Shown: piece by piece, positions 44,084 to 53,958 of the stretch | Position numbering within the stretch: position 1 is the first letter of the stretch | How the letters are laid out: every line of letters starts with the position of its first letter | Source of the DNA: Leucothrix pacifica | Lineage (GTDB): Bacteria > Pseudomonadota > Gammaproteobacteria > Thiotrichales > Thiotrichaceae | Reading direction: 5' to 3' | Length of the DNA stretch: 64,000 nt | Assembly (NCBI RefSeq): GCF_003172875.1 | Contig: NZ_QGKM01000055.1 | Coordinates: 1 to 64,000 of the forward strand | Program-made: the position numbers and the translations under genes | Notes under the pieces: generated by a model | What the model was told of the DNA's origin: nothing | Seen by the model: only the letters and a program-made list of their open reading frames with translations | The model's database searches: none

Positions 44084-44467
44084 ATGATGACACGATTTTC
44101 TAAAACTATTGGTGCTTACGTTGAAAAAGAGTTTGAGGAATCTCTACATTATCGGGAAAAAGGAGACGTTTATAAAGAGTTTGAGTACCTTGAAAACGCA
44201 CACGTAATCGGCCAGGAATCAACCTTTTACCATGTGTATGTGCATTGGAAAATGCTTCTGTGGGGTATAAGGCAACGAAGTATCAAAGAAGTAATAGGTC
44301 AACTATTTCGCATTTTGGGAGCTGCAACCAAAACAGCTATTGGACTGGTTCCTCAAGGCAATACAGGAGGCAGTAATGTCAGCCCATTTCAACGTATGCC
44401 TATTCAACCGAGATTGGCTAAGATTATTGATCATGCAAAAAGCCAATCTGGAAACTCATCACTTTAA
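44084..44467 (+). CDS. DUF3703 family protein
   Basis: A 127-residue cytoplasmic protein with the DUF3703 core: EYLENAHVIGQESTFYHVYV, HWKMLLWGIRQRSIKEVIGQ, GLVPQGNTGGSNVSPF, MPI. Function unknown. Its 5' end and upstream DNA are duplicated at 41410-41486. Either ATG (44084 or the next codon) fits. Confidence 0.8.
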   Translation: MMTRFSKTIGAYVEKEFEESLHYREKGDVYKEFEYLENAHVIGQESTFYHVYVHWKMLLWGIRQRSIKEVIGQLFRILGAATKTAIGLVPQGNTGGSNVSPFQRMPIQPRLAKIIDHAKSQSGNSSL

Positions 44468-44515
44468 CCGGCCTCTTTACTCATGAATATGCCCCCCACT
44501 AGCTATGGTATTTGC

Positions 44516-44539
44516 TTGACAATTACAATAAATTTGTCA
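44516..44539 (+). promoter_or_regulatory. Promoter with dyad before the M23-lnt genes
   Basis: TTGACA at 44516-44521 is a consensus -35; CATTAT at 44538-44543 is a fair -10 with 16-base spacing. TGACAA (44517-44522) and TTGTCA (44534-44539) form a perfect 6-bp inverted repeat across the spacer, so a dimeric regulator could sit on the promoter. Confidence 0.5.
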
Positions 44540-44568
44540 TTATGGCTGTCGTTTAATTTCCTGAAGTT

Positions 44569-46098
44569 TTGAGTAGTAAAACTGGCATGCCATCACGAAA
44601 TAGTAAAAGCTGGGAGGACGTGCTTTCGCACTATCAGATTGAAAATCAGTCCTCTTTAGCATTAGATTTCACTCAAAACAGTGCTAGCACTGAACCCCAC
44701 AAAGAAAGTGAGCAGCCTGTATCGCGTTGGTCAACCAAATTGTTACTGTTATTGAGCTGTTCGACTGCTCCCGCGAGCATCACCATACAATCCTACTTTC
44801 CCAGCAGTTTAGCTAGTGATTCACAAAACGTCACTTTGATAATGGAAAATAATAGCAATGAAAAATTACCAAAAACATTAACCAGTGGTTCAACGAATCC
44901 CACACAAACGATTTATAAACTTAGCCTACCTAATGAAGCTTTAGCTACCTATAGTGGTTATGGCTTAATCAACACAGAAAGTACTTGGGATACTTATAAG
45001 GTTGAGCGTTATGACAAGTTGACTGATGTTTTCAGTCAAATAAATTTCCCCGAAGTCCTTCAGAATCTTCAGAAAATTAAACCAATCAACGATGCTTTAG
45101 GTGACATCAAGCCGAAGACTATTGTTCGTGTAAAATCTTATAAAGGTAACCTTGAAAGGTTAGTTTTCACGTCTGATTATGAAAAAAGCTTTGAGATAAA
45201 ACCCACTCAGACAGGTAGCTATGAGGGTGCATGGAGAAGGAATCAGTTTGAGGTTCGTCAGACAAGATCTACTTTCTTTGTAAAGAGTGGGATATTTGCT
45301 GATGCTAAGAAAAACGGTATACCGCAGGACATCATGCGTCAACTAATGGCAGTCTTTGACTGGGAAGTTGATTTCTCAAGAGACGTGAAGGCTGGTGATC
45401 ATGCAACTGTTATATTTGAAAATATTTATCATGAAGGTGATCTAATCTCCAGTTTGGATTTATTGGCTGCTGGTTTTACGAATAGTGGCAATATGTATCG
45501 CAGCATTAGACATACCACTGCGCAGGGATTAACCGATTATTTCACCCCCGAAGGCAGGGAAATGAAACGTGCTTTTATTCGTACACCCATTACTCAAGCC
45601 CGCGTTTCTTCACATTTTAACCCTAAGCGACGTCACCCAATATTAAAAAAAGTACGTGCTCACACTGGAACTGATTTTGCTGCTCCTCATGGAACCCCTA
45701 TCATTGCTACTGGCGATGGTAAGGTGGTGCATATAACCAGAAAAGGGGGGTACGGTAAAACAATCATACTCAAGCACCGCGAGGGCTATAGTACTCTGTA
45801 CTCTCATCTATCTAAGTACAAAAAAGGCTTAAAAAAAGGTCACTTCGTTGCTCAGGGTGACGTAATCGGCTATGTCGGCTCCACGGGGTTAGCAACCGGA
45901 CCTAACTTACATTATGAATTTCGTAAAAATAATGTCCCCACTAATCCTATTACCGCCAAGCTGCCTAACAGCATGTCGTTAACAAAAAGAGAATTAGAAT
46001 CATTTAAAAATGACTCAATCAATATGAGATTACAACTGGGTGTATTGCACCGCCTAACGATGGAAAGGTTAGATAGCAACAGTGATATAGGTGGTTAA
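44569..46098 (+). CDS. M23 family peptidoglycan endopeptidase (MepM/YebA-like), altered active site
   Basis: About 509 residues from a TTG start (an ATG lies at 44587). A membrane segment near residues 60-75 anchors it; a LysM-like/OapA region (TYKVERYDKLTDVFSQINF) is followed by the M23 domain. Zinc ligands H365 and D369 (HTGTDFAAPHG) and H448 (LHYEF) are present. The catalytic His two residues before H448 is Asn446 (ATGPNLHYEF instead of GPHLHYEF), so hydrolysis may be weak or lost. A broken paralogue lies at 58185-58325. Confidence 0.87.
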   Translation: MSSKTGMPSRNSKSWEDVLSHYQIENQSSLALDFTQNSASTEPHKESEQPVSRWSTKLLLLLSCSTAPASITIQSYFPSSLASDSQNVTLIMENNSNEKLPKTLTSGSTNPTQTIYKLSLPNEALATYSGYGLINTESTWDTYKVERYDKLTDVFSQINFPEVLQNLQKIKPINDALGDIKPKTIVRVKSYKGNLERLVFTSDYEKSFEIKPTQTGSYEGAWRRNQFEVRQTRSTFFVKSGIFADAKKNGIPQDIMRQLMAVFDWEVDFSRDVKAGDHATVIFENIYHEGDLISSLDLLAAGFTNSGNMYRSIRHTTAQGLTDYFTPEGREMKRAFIRTPITQARVSSHFNPKRRHPILKKVRAHTGTDFAAPHGTPIIATGDGKVVHITRKGGYGKTIILKHREGYSTLYSHLSKYKKGLKKGHFVAQGDVIGYVGSTGLATGPNLHYEFRKNNVPTNPITAKLPNSMSLTKRELESFKNDSINMRLQLGVLHRLTMERLDSNSDIGG

Positions 46099-46179
46099 CA
46101 CCCCAGTATAAAACCATCGCCAAGTAGTATTATCTAAACACTTGTTTCCACAACGTTAACAGACATTATCGGTATTATT

Positions 46180-47727
46180 ATGAACAGCTTTCTCCAGAAG
46201 CATGTGTATCTATGTGCTTTGATTGCTGGCACAGGCATAGTGTTTTCCCTCTCCCCTTTTGACTTTTTTCCCATCGCCTATATTTCACTCGCCGTTCTTT
46301 TTTATTTACTCTCACACTGTAACCATCGATCCCGTGCAATCAAGCTGGGTTGGACTTTCGGCGTAGGTTTGTTTGGTGCGGGCACTTCTTGGGTATTCCA
46401 AAGTGTCTATGAGTTTGCTCAGGCGCCCCTGATACTTGCTATTTGCTTGACCTCAGTATTCGTGCTTTTACTCGCCTTACAGATAGCATTATTTAGTGTA
46501 GTGGTGTCTATTTTCCGAAACTGTTCCACTATCATTAAGTTTTTAATCGTATATCCAGCTGCTTGGGTATTGATCGAATGGGTGCGAGGTTGGCTGTTCA
46601 CCGGGTTTCCTTGGTTGTACGTAGGTTACTCGCAAATAGATACTTGGTTCGCCAATTTTGCTCCGGTCGGCGGGGTCTTGATAGTTAGCTGGGTAACAGC
46701 AATTATTTCCGGCTCATTAGTCGTTTTATTTGCTACCAGCAACGCTAACTCTAGCCCCCAACGAAACAGAACAATAGCAGCTACCACTGTTGTTGTACTG
46801 ATAGCTACGGCATGGTCTTTATCAATGAAAAATTGGGTGGTACCTCAGGGTGAACCTCTAAAAATAAGCTTGATTCAGGCGAATATTGAACAAGATAAGA
46901 AGTGGTTACCAGAAAATCGCGTTCCCTCAGTTGAACGTTATATGGCCATGACTAGAGCTCATTGGAATAGTGACTTGATTGTTTGGCCAGAGACAGCCAT
47001 CCCTGGCACCTTTGCAGAATTCAATGACCTTGTCGTCACCCCAATGCGGCAGGAGGCTCTTGGTAACCAAACAAACCTCTTAATTGGTGGGTTTAGTCAA
47101 ACAACATCTGGGCAAGTAAAGAATACCGCTATGATTCTGGGGAACGAATCGGGAGAAGTAGATTCCTATTCGAAACGCCATCTTGTTCCACTGGGTGAGT
47201 ATATTCCTTTATTAGAATACCTTCGGTGGCTGGATAAGTGGGTCAAAATTCCTTTCAATAATTTGGCTAAAGGTGATGGAGACGGGCTACTAACTATTGG
47301 AGAGCATCAAGCCCAGGTAAGCATTTGTTATGAAGATGCATTTGGTGAGGAGATAATTGAAGATTTACCTGAAGCGGATTACCTAGTAAATCTCACCAAT
47401 GATGGTTGGTTTAGCCATTCTTTACAGCCTTATCAACATATGCAAATTGCTCGTTTTCGTGCACTAGAATCTGGTCGGTATTTACTGAGGGCAACCAATA
47501 CAGGAGTATCGGGAATTATCAACCAGTACGGCAAAGTGGTGTACACCATACCCGCTTATGAGCAAGGGGTAGTGAAAGGTACGATCTCCGCTCTATCTGG
47601 AACTACGCCATATGTAAAATACGGGAACTATCTTGTGGTGATATCGGCTTCTTTATTGCTGATATTTCTATTGATGAGAAAATCATATTTTCAAACAAGG
47701 CATAAAGACTTTGAACTCATGTCTTGA
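46180..47727 (+). CDS. lnt: Apolipoprotein N-acyltransferase
   Basis: A 515-residue protein of normal Lnt length: about six to eight membrane helices plus a nitrilase-fold periplasmic domain with Glu (VWPETAIPG), Lys (YSKRHLVPLGEY) and nucleophile Cys (VSICYEDAFG). It adds the third acyl chain to lipoproteins. Lnt is normally a single housekeeping gene near ybeX/miaB; here it follows an M23 gene inside a copper island and ends three bases from the copper ATPase gene reading the other way. Confidence 0.93.
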   Translation: MNSFLQKHVYLCALIAGTGIVFSLSPFDFFPIAYISLAVLFYLLSHCNHRSRAIKLGWTFGVGLFGAGTSWVFQSVYEFAQAPLILAICLTSVFVLLLALQIALFSVVVSIFRNCSTIIKFLIVYPAAWVLIEWVRGWLFTGFPWLYVGYSQIDTWFANFAPVGGVLIVSWVTAIISGSLVVLFATSNANSSPQRNRTIAATTVVVLIATAWSLSMKNWVVPQGEPLKISLIQANIEQDKKWLPENRVPSVERYMAMTRAHWNSDLIVWPETAIPGTFAEFNDLVVTPMRQEALGNQTNLLIGGFSQTTSGQVKNTAMILGNESGEVDSYSKRHLVPLGEYIPLLEYLRWLDKWVKIPFNNLAKGDGDGLLTIGEHQAQVSICYEDAFGEEIIEDLPEADYLVNLTNDGWFSHSLQPYQHMQIARFRALESGRYLLRATNTGVSGIINQYGKVVYTIPAYEQGVVKGTISALSGTTPYVKYGNYLVVISASLLLIFLLMRKSYFQTRHKDFELMS

Positions 47728-47730
47728 TCA

Positions 47731-49977
47731 CTATTTTATATCCAGCAACATTAATCGGTTAGCATTCATGACAACGGTTACCGAGGATAAAGCCATTGCT
47801 GCACCAGCGATCATTGGATTTAATAAAATGCCAGTGAACGGATATAAAAGCCCAGCAGCTACCGGAATTCCCAGAGAGTTATAGATAAATGCGCCAAATA
47901 AATTTTGCCTGATATTCCGTGTGGTTGCTTTAGAGATACCAATAGCCTTCTTCACCCCACTAAACGAGGAGCCAATCAGTGTGATATCTGAAGCAGCAAT
48001 TGCCACATCCGTTCCGGCACCGATAGCTACTCCAACATCGGCCAATGCCAAGGCTGGTGCATCGTTGATACCATCACCAACCATAGCGACTTTATGGCCA
48101 GATTCCTGCAAGCCAGCAATCACTTCTGACTTTCCTGCTGGTAATACTTCGGCATAAACCTTCTTAATTCCAACTTGCTGAGCAATATGCTCCGCGACTT
48201 GCTGACGATCACCCGTTAGCATAATGACTTCCAGGCCTTGCTGCTGTAAGGCCCGAATACAGGTCTTTGCATCTTCTTTTATAGCATCAGCAACACCAAA
48301 TAAGGCGTGAATAGAATGCTCATCCGCTAAAAATACAGGAGTTTGTCCATGCTGATCTAGCTCGCTCAATGCAGACTCCCAGCTCTCAAGTGATAAGCCT
48401 ATCTGTGCCATCATTCGGGTATTACCTAAATACCAAGTACTGCCTTCCAGTTCAGCTTGCACACCGTGACCAGCGATAGCCTCAAATCCACTACAGGCCA
48501 ACTCTTTCAACCCTCTTTCTGATGATGCTTCACGAATAGCCAACCCTAAGGGGTGCTCTGAGCCTTGCTCCAAACTAGCGGCGATTTGCAAGCAACGGTT
48601 TTCAGTAGTCGTGTCCGCGGCATGGGTCACATTTAAAGTGGATTTGCCTTGGGTAATGGTGCCTGTTTTGTCCAACACGATGATATCCACATCAGCAATG
48701 CTCTGTAACGATTCACCATTACGTACCAAAATACCGGACTGTGCAGCTTTTCCGACACCTGTAATAATTGAGATGGGAGTCGCCAACCCTAAGGCACAAG
48801 GACAAGCAATCACTAATACAGTCATTGCCGTCACAACGGCATAACTCAAGCTTGGCTCTGGCCCAAGCCAATACCATAGGACAAAGGTAAAAAGTGCGAT
48901 CACGACTACGACAGGCACAAAGACCGAAGCCACTTTGTCTACGAGTCGGGCGATAGGAGGTTTAGAGCTTTGTGCCTGACGAATCATCTCAATAATTTGC
49001 GCCAATACGGTGTCGGCACCAATATGACCCACTTGCATCAAAAAGCTACCTGAACCATTCAATGTGCCTCCTGTAACCGAATCGCCTTCACTTTTTTCAA
49101 TCGAGACAGACTCCCCTGTCAGCATGGACTCATCTACTCGCGATTGCCCTTCCAGGATTATTCCATCCAATGGTATCGTCTCACCACTGCGTACTCTCAA
49201 GGTTTCTTCCAACCCCACTTCTTCCAGAGAAATTTCTAGCTCTTGTCCATTGCGAATAACGTGTGCAGTTGGAGGTTGCCTGTTCATTAAGCTTTTAATG
49301 GCTTCAGACGTTCGGCTTCGGGCTCGCATCTCCAAGGCATGGCCAAAGCTAACCAATGCAATAATTATAAGCGCTGCTTCAAAGTATGCATGACGGGCAA
49401 GCGATGGCAGAGTGTCAGGAATCAAGACAACTAACATAGAGTAGAACCATGCCGTTCCAGTCCCTAAAGAAATTAGAGTGTCCATGTTGCTACTGCCGCG
49501 CTTTAATTGTTGCCAAGCTCCGCGATAAAAATGCCCGCCGGAATAAATAAGTACTATAAACGTGATGACTCCAACGAATAGCCAAAACCATCGCCCGGAG
49601 CCATCCACGTCAGGCAAGATATCCAGAACCATGCCGCAAAGAAACAGTAAAGCACCTGGAATACCTGCAACCCAAACCCGTTTCCACAACTGCTTAGCCT
49701 GTGCTTGCTCATGCGCTTCTTTCTCATCTTCCGCTGCCCTACCCTGCATGACAGCAGCATTAAATCCTACCTTCTGCACAGCTTGTTTTAGTAAACCTGC
49801 ATTAACTTCACCCTGAACCATTGCCGTGCGTTCAGCCAAGTTCACACTAGCCTGCGTAACCCCTGGAACAGACGCCAAAGCTGTTTCAACCGCACTAACA
49901 CAGCCTGCGCATGTCATTCCAGTGATAGATAAACGAGTTGACGGAGTATCTATAATTTTCTCTGCCTTAAAATCCAT
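47731..49977 (-). CDS. copA: Copper-exporting P1B-type ATPase
   Basis: About 748 residues. One N-terminal heavy-metal domain with Cys pair [12 protein letters not shown], eight membrane helices, transport motif [10 protein letters not shown], phosphorylation site [13 protein letters not shown], and hinge [12 protein letters not shown]. It pumps Cu(I) to the periplasm. The ATG at 49977 has GGAGGT six bases upstream and overlaps the regulator stop by 11 bases, so regulator and pump form one operon. Confidence 0.95.
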   Translation of the reverse strand: MDFKAEKIIDTPSTRLSITGMTCAGCVSAVETALASVPGVTQASVNLAERTAMVQGEVNAGLLKQAVQKVGFNAAVMQGRAAEDEKEAHEQAQAKQLWKRVWVAGIPGALLFLCGMVLDILPDVDGSGRWFWLFVGVITFIVLIYSGGHFYRGAWQQLKRGSSNMDTLISLGTGTAWFYSMLVVLIPDTLPSLARHAYFEAALIIIALVSFGHALEMRARSRTSEAIKSLMNRQPPTAHVIRNGQELEISLEEVGLEETLRVRSGETIPLDGIILEGQSRVDESMLTGESVSIEKSEGDSVTGGTLNGSGSFLMQVGHIGADTVLAQIIEMIRQAQSSKPPIARLVDKVASVFVPVVVVIALFTFVLWYWLGPEPSLSYAVVTAMTVLVIACPCALGLATPISIITGVGKAAQSGILVRNGESLQSIADVDIIVLDKTGTITQGKSTLNVTHAADTTTENRCLQIAASLEQGSEHPLGLAIREASSERGLKELACSGFEAIAGHGVQAELEGSTWYLGNTRMMAQIGLSLESWESALSELDQHGQTPVFLADEHSIHALFGVADAIKEDAKTCIRALQQQGLEVIMLTGDRQQVAEHIAQQVGIKKVYAEVLPAGKSEVIAGLQESGHKVAMVGDGINDAPALALADVGVAIGAGTDVAIAASDITLIGSSFSGVKKAIGISKATTRNIRQNLFGAFIYNSLGIPVAAGLLYPFTGILLNPMIAGAAMALSSVTVVMNANRLMLLDIK

Positions 49978-50395
49978 TACTACCTCCGGTTTCACTCATT
50001 GATTCAATCAAGTGACAAATACTGTGGCCATCAGGCGTACCATCAGGCATTGCTTCCCATTTAACGACCGCCCTCTCCATCCTTTGCTGTAATTGCTGCA
50101 ATTCCTCGATACGACGACGATTCTCCAAAATATGTTGCTGAATAATTTCTCGAACGTCCGTGCACGGTGACTCCCCCATTTGAGCGTTTTCCAGAATTTG
50201 GCGGATTTCATTTAGGGTGAATCCCAGCATCTTGGCGGTTCTTATGAACCGTAATCGGGATACTTCTGTTGAAGAAAATAAGCTATAACTATTTTCGGGC
50301 TGCTTATTGGGGACTAACAAGCCTTCACGAACGTAATAACGCACGGTATGTGCGCTAACTCCAGTCTTCTTAGCTATCTCGCCGACGGTCAGCAT
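49967..50395 (-). CDS. cueR: MerR family copper-type regulator (CueR/HmrR-like)
   Basis: A 142-residue protein with helix-turn-helix [20 protein letters not shown] and a dimer helix carrying [13 protein letters not shown], then [15 protein letters not shown]. The C-terminal Cys pattern differs from the E. coli CueR loop; this group accompanies copper ATPases. It precedes and overlaps the ATPase gene, so it activates its own operon from the promoter at 50429-50460. Confidence 0.85.
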   Translation of the reverse strand: MLTVGEIAKKTGVSAHTVRYYVREGLLVPNKQPENSYSLFSSTEVSRLRFIRTAKMLGFTLNEIRQILENAQMGESPCTDVREIIQQHILENRRRIEELQQLQQRMERAVVKWEAMPDGTPDGHSICHLIESMSETGGSNGF

Positions 50396-50428
50396 AAGTC
50401 GCCTCTATCGTTAAATTCAGTATCAACA

Positions 50429-50460
50429 GTCTACAACCTTAGAGTTACTCACAGGTCAAA
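50429..50460 (-). promoter_or_regulatory. MerR-type operator/promoter of cueR-copA
   Basis: On the minus strand TTGACC and TAGACT are 20 bases apart, the extended spacing that MerR-family activators require. The spacer holds the dyad ACCTTAGAGT-T-ACTCACAGGT (8 of 10 positions paired). It lies 34 bases upstream of the regulator start. Confidence 0.72.
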
Positions 50461-50593
50461 CTACTTTTTTGAAATGATGGATACGAGAGCTTTCTTGGTG
50501 ATTGATGATGATTATTTATCCATCGCTAGTCTGAATAATTATTAACTCCGTCTGCTCTGATAATTGTTGACAGAGCATATTTTTTTACTCAGT

Positions 50594-50992
50594 ATGTGCC
50601 GCATGATACGTCAATTACTTATTTTTCTATTGCTGATCTCCTTCAATGCGAACGCCATTGCAGGGTCAGTCATGATGCTCAACATGTCTTCAATGACATC
50701 GGGCATGATGGATAATAAGTCTGAAATGACAAGTCACCCTATGTCTGAAAGTAAATCTCAAACGTTCATGTCAGACATGCCGATGAATCACTGCGAACCC
50801 CAAAAATCAGCAGACTCCAATTGTGGAGACGATAACGACTGCGGATTTTGTATGGTGCATTGTAGTGCTGCGCTCATCAGCGATATCGAAGTACTTGGTG
50901 ATACTTCTCAGTTTAGCTTTAAACCGAGATACCAGGTGGAAGATATAATCAGCAAACAGTCCCGCCTGCTAAGACCGCCCAAACTCACCTGA
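50594..50992 (+). CDS. Small exported Met/His/Cys-rich protein, copper-island type (copy 2)
   Basis: About 132 residues. The hydrophobic signal IRQLLIFLLLISFNANAIA is followed by a Met-rich stretch (MMLNMSSMTSGMMDN) and a Cys cluster (NCGDDNDCGFCMVHCSAAL), ending SRLLRPP. Paralogue of the protein at 30553. The ATG at 50594 or 50603 gives the best signal peptide. Directly upstream of copA, so probably a periplasmic copper-binding peptide in the same transcript. Confidence 0.72.
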   Translation: MCRMIRQLLIFLLLISFNANAIAGSVMMLNMSSMTSGMMDNKSEMTSHPMSESKSQTFMSDMPMNHCEPQKSADSNCGDDNDCGFCMVHCSAALISDIEVLGDTSQFSFKPRYQVEDIISKQSRLLRPPKLT

Positions 50993-51150
50993 ATCCCCTC
51001 TGGCACATCACGTTTATCTAATCGTGTACTGCTGCCCTATTGATTACCTCTATATGAACGATGCTGCTTGCAGTATTAGGCACCACTCTATTTAACGTTT
51101 GGTCTGCCACTCTATGGGTAATCTCGATAAAAATTTTATTTGGATTCAGT

Positions 51151-52875
51151 ATGAAAAATCACTCAAGTAATGACCGTGTTGCTAACCCAACACGCCGTCA
51201 ATTTGTGCAAGGACTAACAGCCTCTGCTTTTCTGGCAGGTCTTGCACCTTCTAACTTATTTGCAGCGGCTGGCAATCAACAAGTGCTCAGTGGAAATACT
51301 TTCGAGTTAACACTGGGAGAGACCGTCGTCAATTTCACAGGAAGGCGTCGCATGGCGACGACTATCAACGGCTCACTACCCGGGCCAACTTTGCGAATGA
51401 AAGAAGGTGAAGAAATCACCATACGGGTGACTAACACAATGTCAGTCACCTCATCTATTCATTGGCATGGATTGATTTTACCCGCCAACATGGACGGTGT
51501 TCCTGGCCTTAGTTTTGCAGGCATTAAGCCTGGTGAAACTTTCACCTACCAGTTCAAAGCCGTACAAAGTGGCACCTATTGGTACCACAGTCACTCTGGT
51601 TATCAAGAACAAACCGGTCTCTATGGGTCGATTGTCATTGAACCGCGTGAAACAGATGTAGTGAGCTATGACCGTGATTACGTTGTGTTGTTATCTGATT
51701 GGTCTGATGAGAAGCCTGAACAAATTTACGCCAAGCTCAAAAAGCTCAGTCATTACTACAACACCAAAGAGCGTACTCTAGGCGATCTCGCAAAAGAGGC
51801 ATCCGCAAAGGGATTTACTAAAGCCATTGATGACCGGGAAATGTGGAATCGAATGCGCATGAGTGACCGCGATATCTCCGATGTCACGGGTTGGACATAC
51901 ACATTCCTTGCCAACGGAAAAACACCTGCCGAAGGGTGGACAGGTGTATTCAAACCGGGGGAAAAAGTGCGCCTACGCTTTGTCAATGCTGCTGCGATGA
52001 CCTTCTTTGATGTACGTATTCCCGGGTTAAAAATGCAAGTAGTCGCAACAGATGGCCAAGATATTCAACCTGTTAACGATATTGACGAATTCCGGATTGG
52101 TGTCGCAGAAACATATGATGTGATCGTTGAACCACGTGCGGGGGCTTACACTATTTTCTCTCAGGCCATTGATCGGTCAGGCTACGCCAGAGGTACATTA
52201 ACAAGCAACACTGCTTTACCGACAGATATTCCGAAGATGGATCCAGTGCCTGTTTTGACCCACACCGATATGGGCATGGGGAGCATGGATGGGATGGATC
52301 ACTCCTCCATGGGAGGAATGGCTCATGACATGGCTGGTATGGATCATGGATCAATGGAAAGTACTGGAGGAGTACAGGTGAAACGTGGGCCTCAGGTAGA
52401 TATGGTCGCCATGAACCCTCAGGTGAGACTCGATGACCCTGGTGTTGGTCTGAGAAATAATGGTCGCAGGGTACTTACTTATGCAGATATAAAAAACCGT
52501 TACCCAACCAAAGATACTCGTCCACCTAGTCGGGAAATCGAGCTTCATTTAACCGGCAATATGAGCCGCTACATGTGGTCATTCAATGGTGTTAAATATG
52601 CTGATTCTAAACCAATCGGATTACGTTTCGGCGAACGTGTTCGCTTTACGCTGATCAACGATACGATGATGAACCATCCAGTGCACCTACATGGCATGTG
52701 GAGTGAATTAGAGTCAGGCGATAATAATTATCTCCCCAGAAAGCACACGATAGTCGTTCAGCCTGGCGCCAAAATTAGTTACTTAGTCACCGCTGACGCT
52801 ATGGGGCAATGGGCTTACCACTGCCATTTGATATATCACATGGACGGCATGTTCCGTCGAGTTATTGTGGCTTAA
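51151..52875 (+). CDS. copA: CopA-type multicopper oxidase, Tat-exported
   Basis: A 574-residue periplasmic oxidase. Tat motif R15-R16-Q-F (TRRQFVQ), three cupredoxin domains, and copper motifs HWHG (104-107), HSHSG, HPVHLHG and HCHLIYHMDGM. A Met/His-rich insert (MGMGSMDGMDHSSMGGMAHD) typical of PcoA/CopA precedes domain 3. It oxidises Cu(I) and sequesters copper. The ATG at 51151 begins the Tat leader; 30 upstream in-frame codons are probably untranslated. Carries the same family symbol as, but is unrelated to, the ATPase. Confidence 0.95.
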   Translation: MKNHSSNDRVANPTRRQFVQGLTASAFLAGLAPSNLFAAAGNQQVLSGNTFELTLGETVVNFTGRRRMATTINGSLPGPTLRMKEGEEITIRVTNTMSVTSSIHWHGLILPANMDGVPGLSFAGIKPGETFTYQFKAVQSGTYWYHSHSGYQEQTGLYGSIVIEPRETDVVSYDRDYVVLLSDWSDEKPEQIYAKLKKLSHYYNTKERTLGDLAKEASAKGFTKAIDDREMWNRMRMSDRDISDVTGWTYTFLANGKTPAEGWTGVFKPGEKVRLRFVNAAAMTFFDVRIPGLKMQVVATDGQDIQPVNDIDEFRIGVAETYDVIVEPRAGAYTIFSQAIDRSGYARGTLTSNTALPTDIPKMDPVPVLTHTDMGMGSMDGMDHSSMGGMAHDMAGMDHGSMESTGGVQVKRGPQVDMVAMNPQVRLDDPGVGLRNNGRRVLTYADIKNRYPTKDTRPPSREIELHLTGNMSRYMWSFNGVKYADSKPIGLRFGERVRFTLINDTMMNHPVHLHGMWSELESGDNNYLPRKHTIVVQPGAKISYLVTADAMGQWAYHCHLIYHMDGMFRRVIVA

Positions 52876-52889
52876 AGGGAGACTTAGCG

Positions 52890-53924
52890 ATGAAAAAAAC
52901 AATATCTGTCATGGTACTGGGTTTATGCATTTCACCTGCAGCCTTTGCCAAACACAAACCGATGACCATGGACTGTTCGCAGCCGATGCACGCAAAAATG
53001 ACCTTTTGCAAGGACTTGGCTGCAAAAGAAGCTAAGAAAAAACCGATGGCAATGGATCACTCATCGATGCCCACACCCGTCAAAAAAGAGACTGTTGGCA
53101 AAATGGATCACTCAAAGATGGATCATTCAAGGATGAACCATGCCACTGCAGCAACTAAGAAAAAAGCAGCAGCTAAAGTTGATCATTCCAAAATGAACCA
53201 TGCCGCTATGCCTGAGATGAAAATTCCGGTCAGTGATGGCTCATTGTCTGAGGATGTACCAATGCCATTTCCCGGTGCAATGCACATGGAGGATGACCCG
53301 ACTCTCTTCAAGTTAATGGTTGATTCACTAGAGTATCAATACACCGATAGCAGTAACGACTCACTAGCGCTAGATGCGGAGGCGTGGGTAGGCAAGGATC
53401 TTCATAAACTTTGGTTTAAAACAGACGTAGAGTCATCAGATGGCAAGCTTGAAGAGGCCGAACTCCAAGCGCTGTATAGCCGGGGAATAGATCCTTATTG
53501 GGACTTTCAGGTTGGTATTCGTAAAGATTTTGAGCCGGTAGGAAGAGAGTGGGCCGTCGTCGGTCTTAAAGGAACAGCACCGTATATGTTTGATGTAGAC
53601 GCGGCCTTATTTTTTGGAAAAGGAGGACAGGTAGGCGCCCGTTTAAAAGCAGAGTACGAAATGATGCTCACCCAAAAAACGGTCCTAGCACCATCATTAG
53701 GCGTCAACTTATATACCAAAGATGACCTTGAAGCAGGTATCGGTTCGGGAATGTCTGATCTCGGCTTATCACTGCGATTAAAGCATGAATTCAAACGAGA
53801 GTTTGCACCCTACATTGGAGTTAGCTGGTCCAAGTCTTTTGGAGGTACCGCCGACATTTTAGAAGAAGAAGGAGAAGAAACATCTGATACAAAACTACTA
53901 CTAGGCTTTGAGGCTTGGTTTTAA
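52890..53924 (+). CDS. copB: Outer-membrane copper resistance protein CopB
   Basis: A 344-residue protein with a signal peptide ending ISPAAFAKH, then a periplasmic tail with repeated Met-Asp-His-Ser units (MDHSSM, KMDHSKMDHSRMNH, VDHSKMNH) that bind copper, then a CopB beta-barrel of about 210 residues ending in a terminal aromatic (FEAWF). The ATG at 52890 has GGGAGA upstream, 14 bases past the copA stop; the longer frame starts inside copA. Confidence 0.94.
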   Translation: MKKTISVMVLGLCISPAAFAKHKPMTMDCSQPMHAKMTFCKDLAAKEAKKKPMAMDHSSMPTPVKKETVGKMDHSKMDHSRMNHATAATKKKAAAKVDHSKMNHAAMPEMKIPVSDGSLSEDVPMPFPGAMHMEDDPTLFKLMVDSLEYQYTDSSNDSLALDAEAWVGKDLHKLWFKTDVESSDGKLEEAELQALYSRGIDPYWDFQVGIRKDFEPVGREWAVVGLKGTAPYMFDVDAALFFGKGGQVGARLKAEYEMMLTQKTVLAPSLGVNLYTKDDLEAGIGSGMSDLGLSLRLKHEFKREFAPYIGVSWSKSFGGTADILEEEGEETSDTKLLLGFEAWF

Positions 53925-53958
53925 TCACACTTAATACAAAATAGAAAGGATATACACA

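Noticed and set aside
51061-51150. Extended N terminus of the CopA oxidase
   Set aside because: The extra 30 residues would bury the Tat motif internally; the ATG at 51151 gives a normal leader and matches the dsbD copy.
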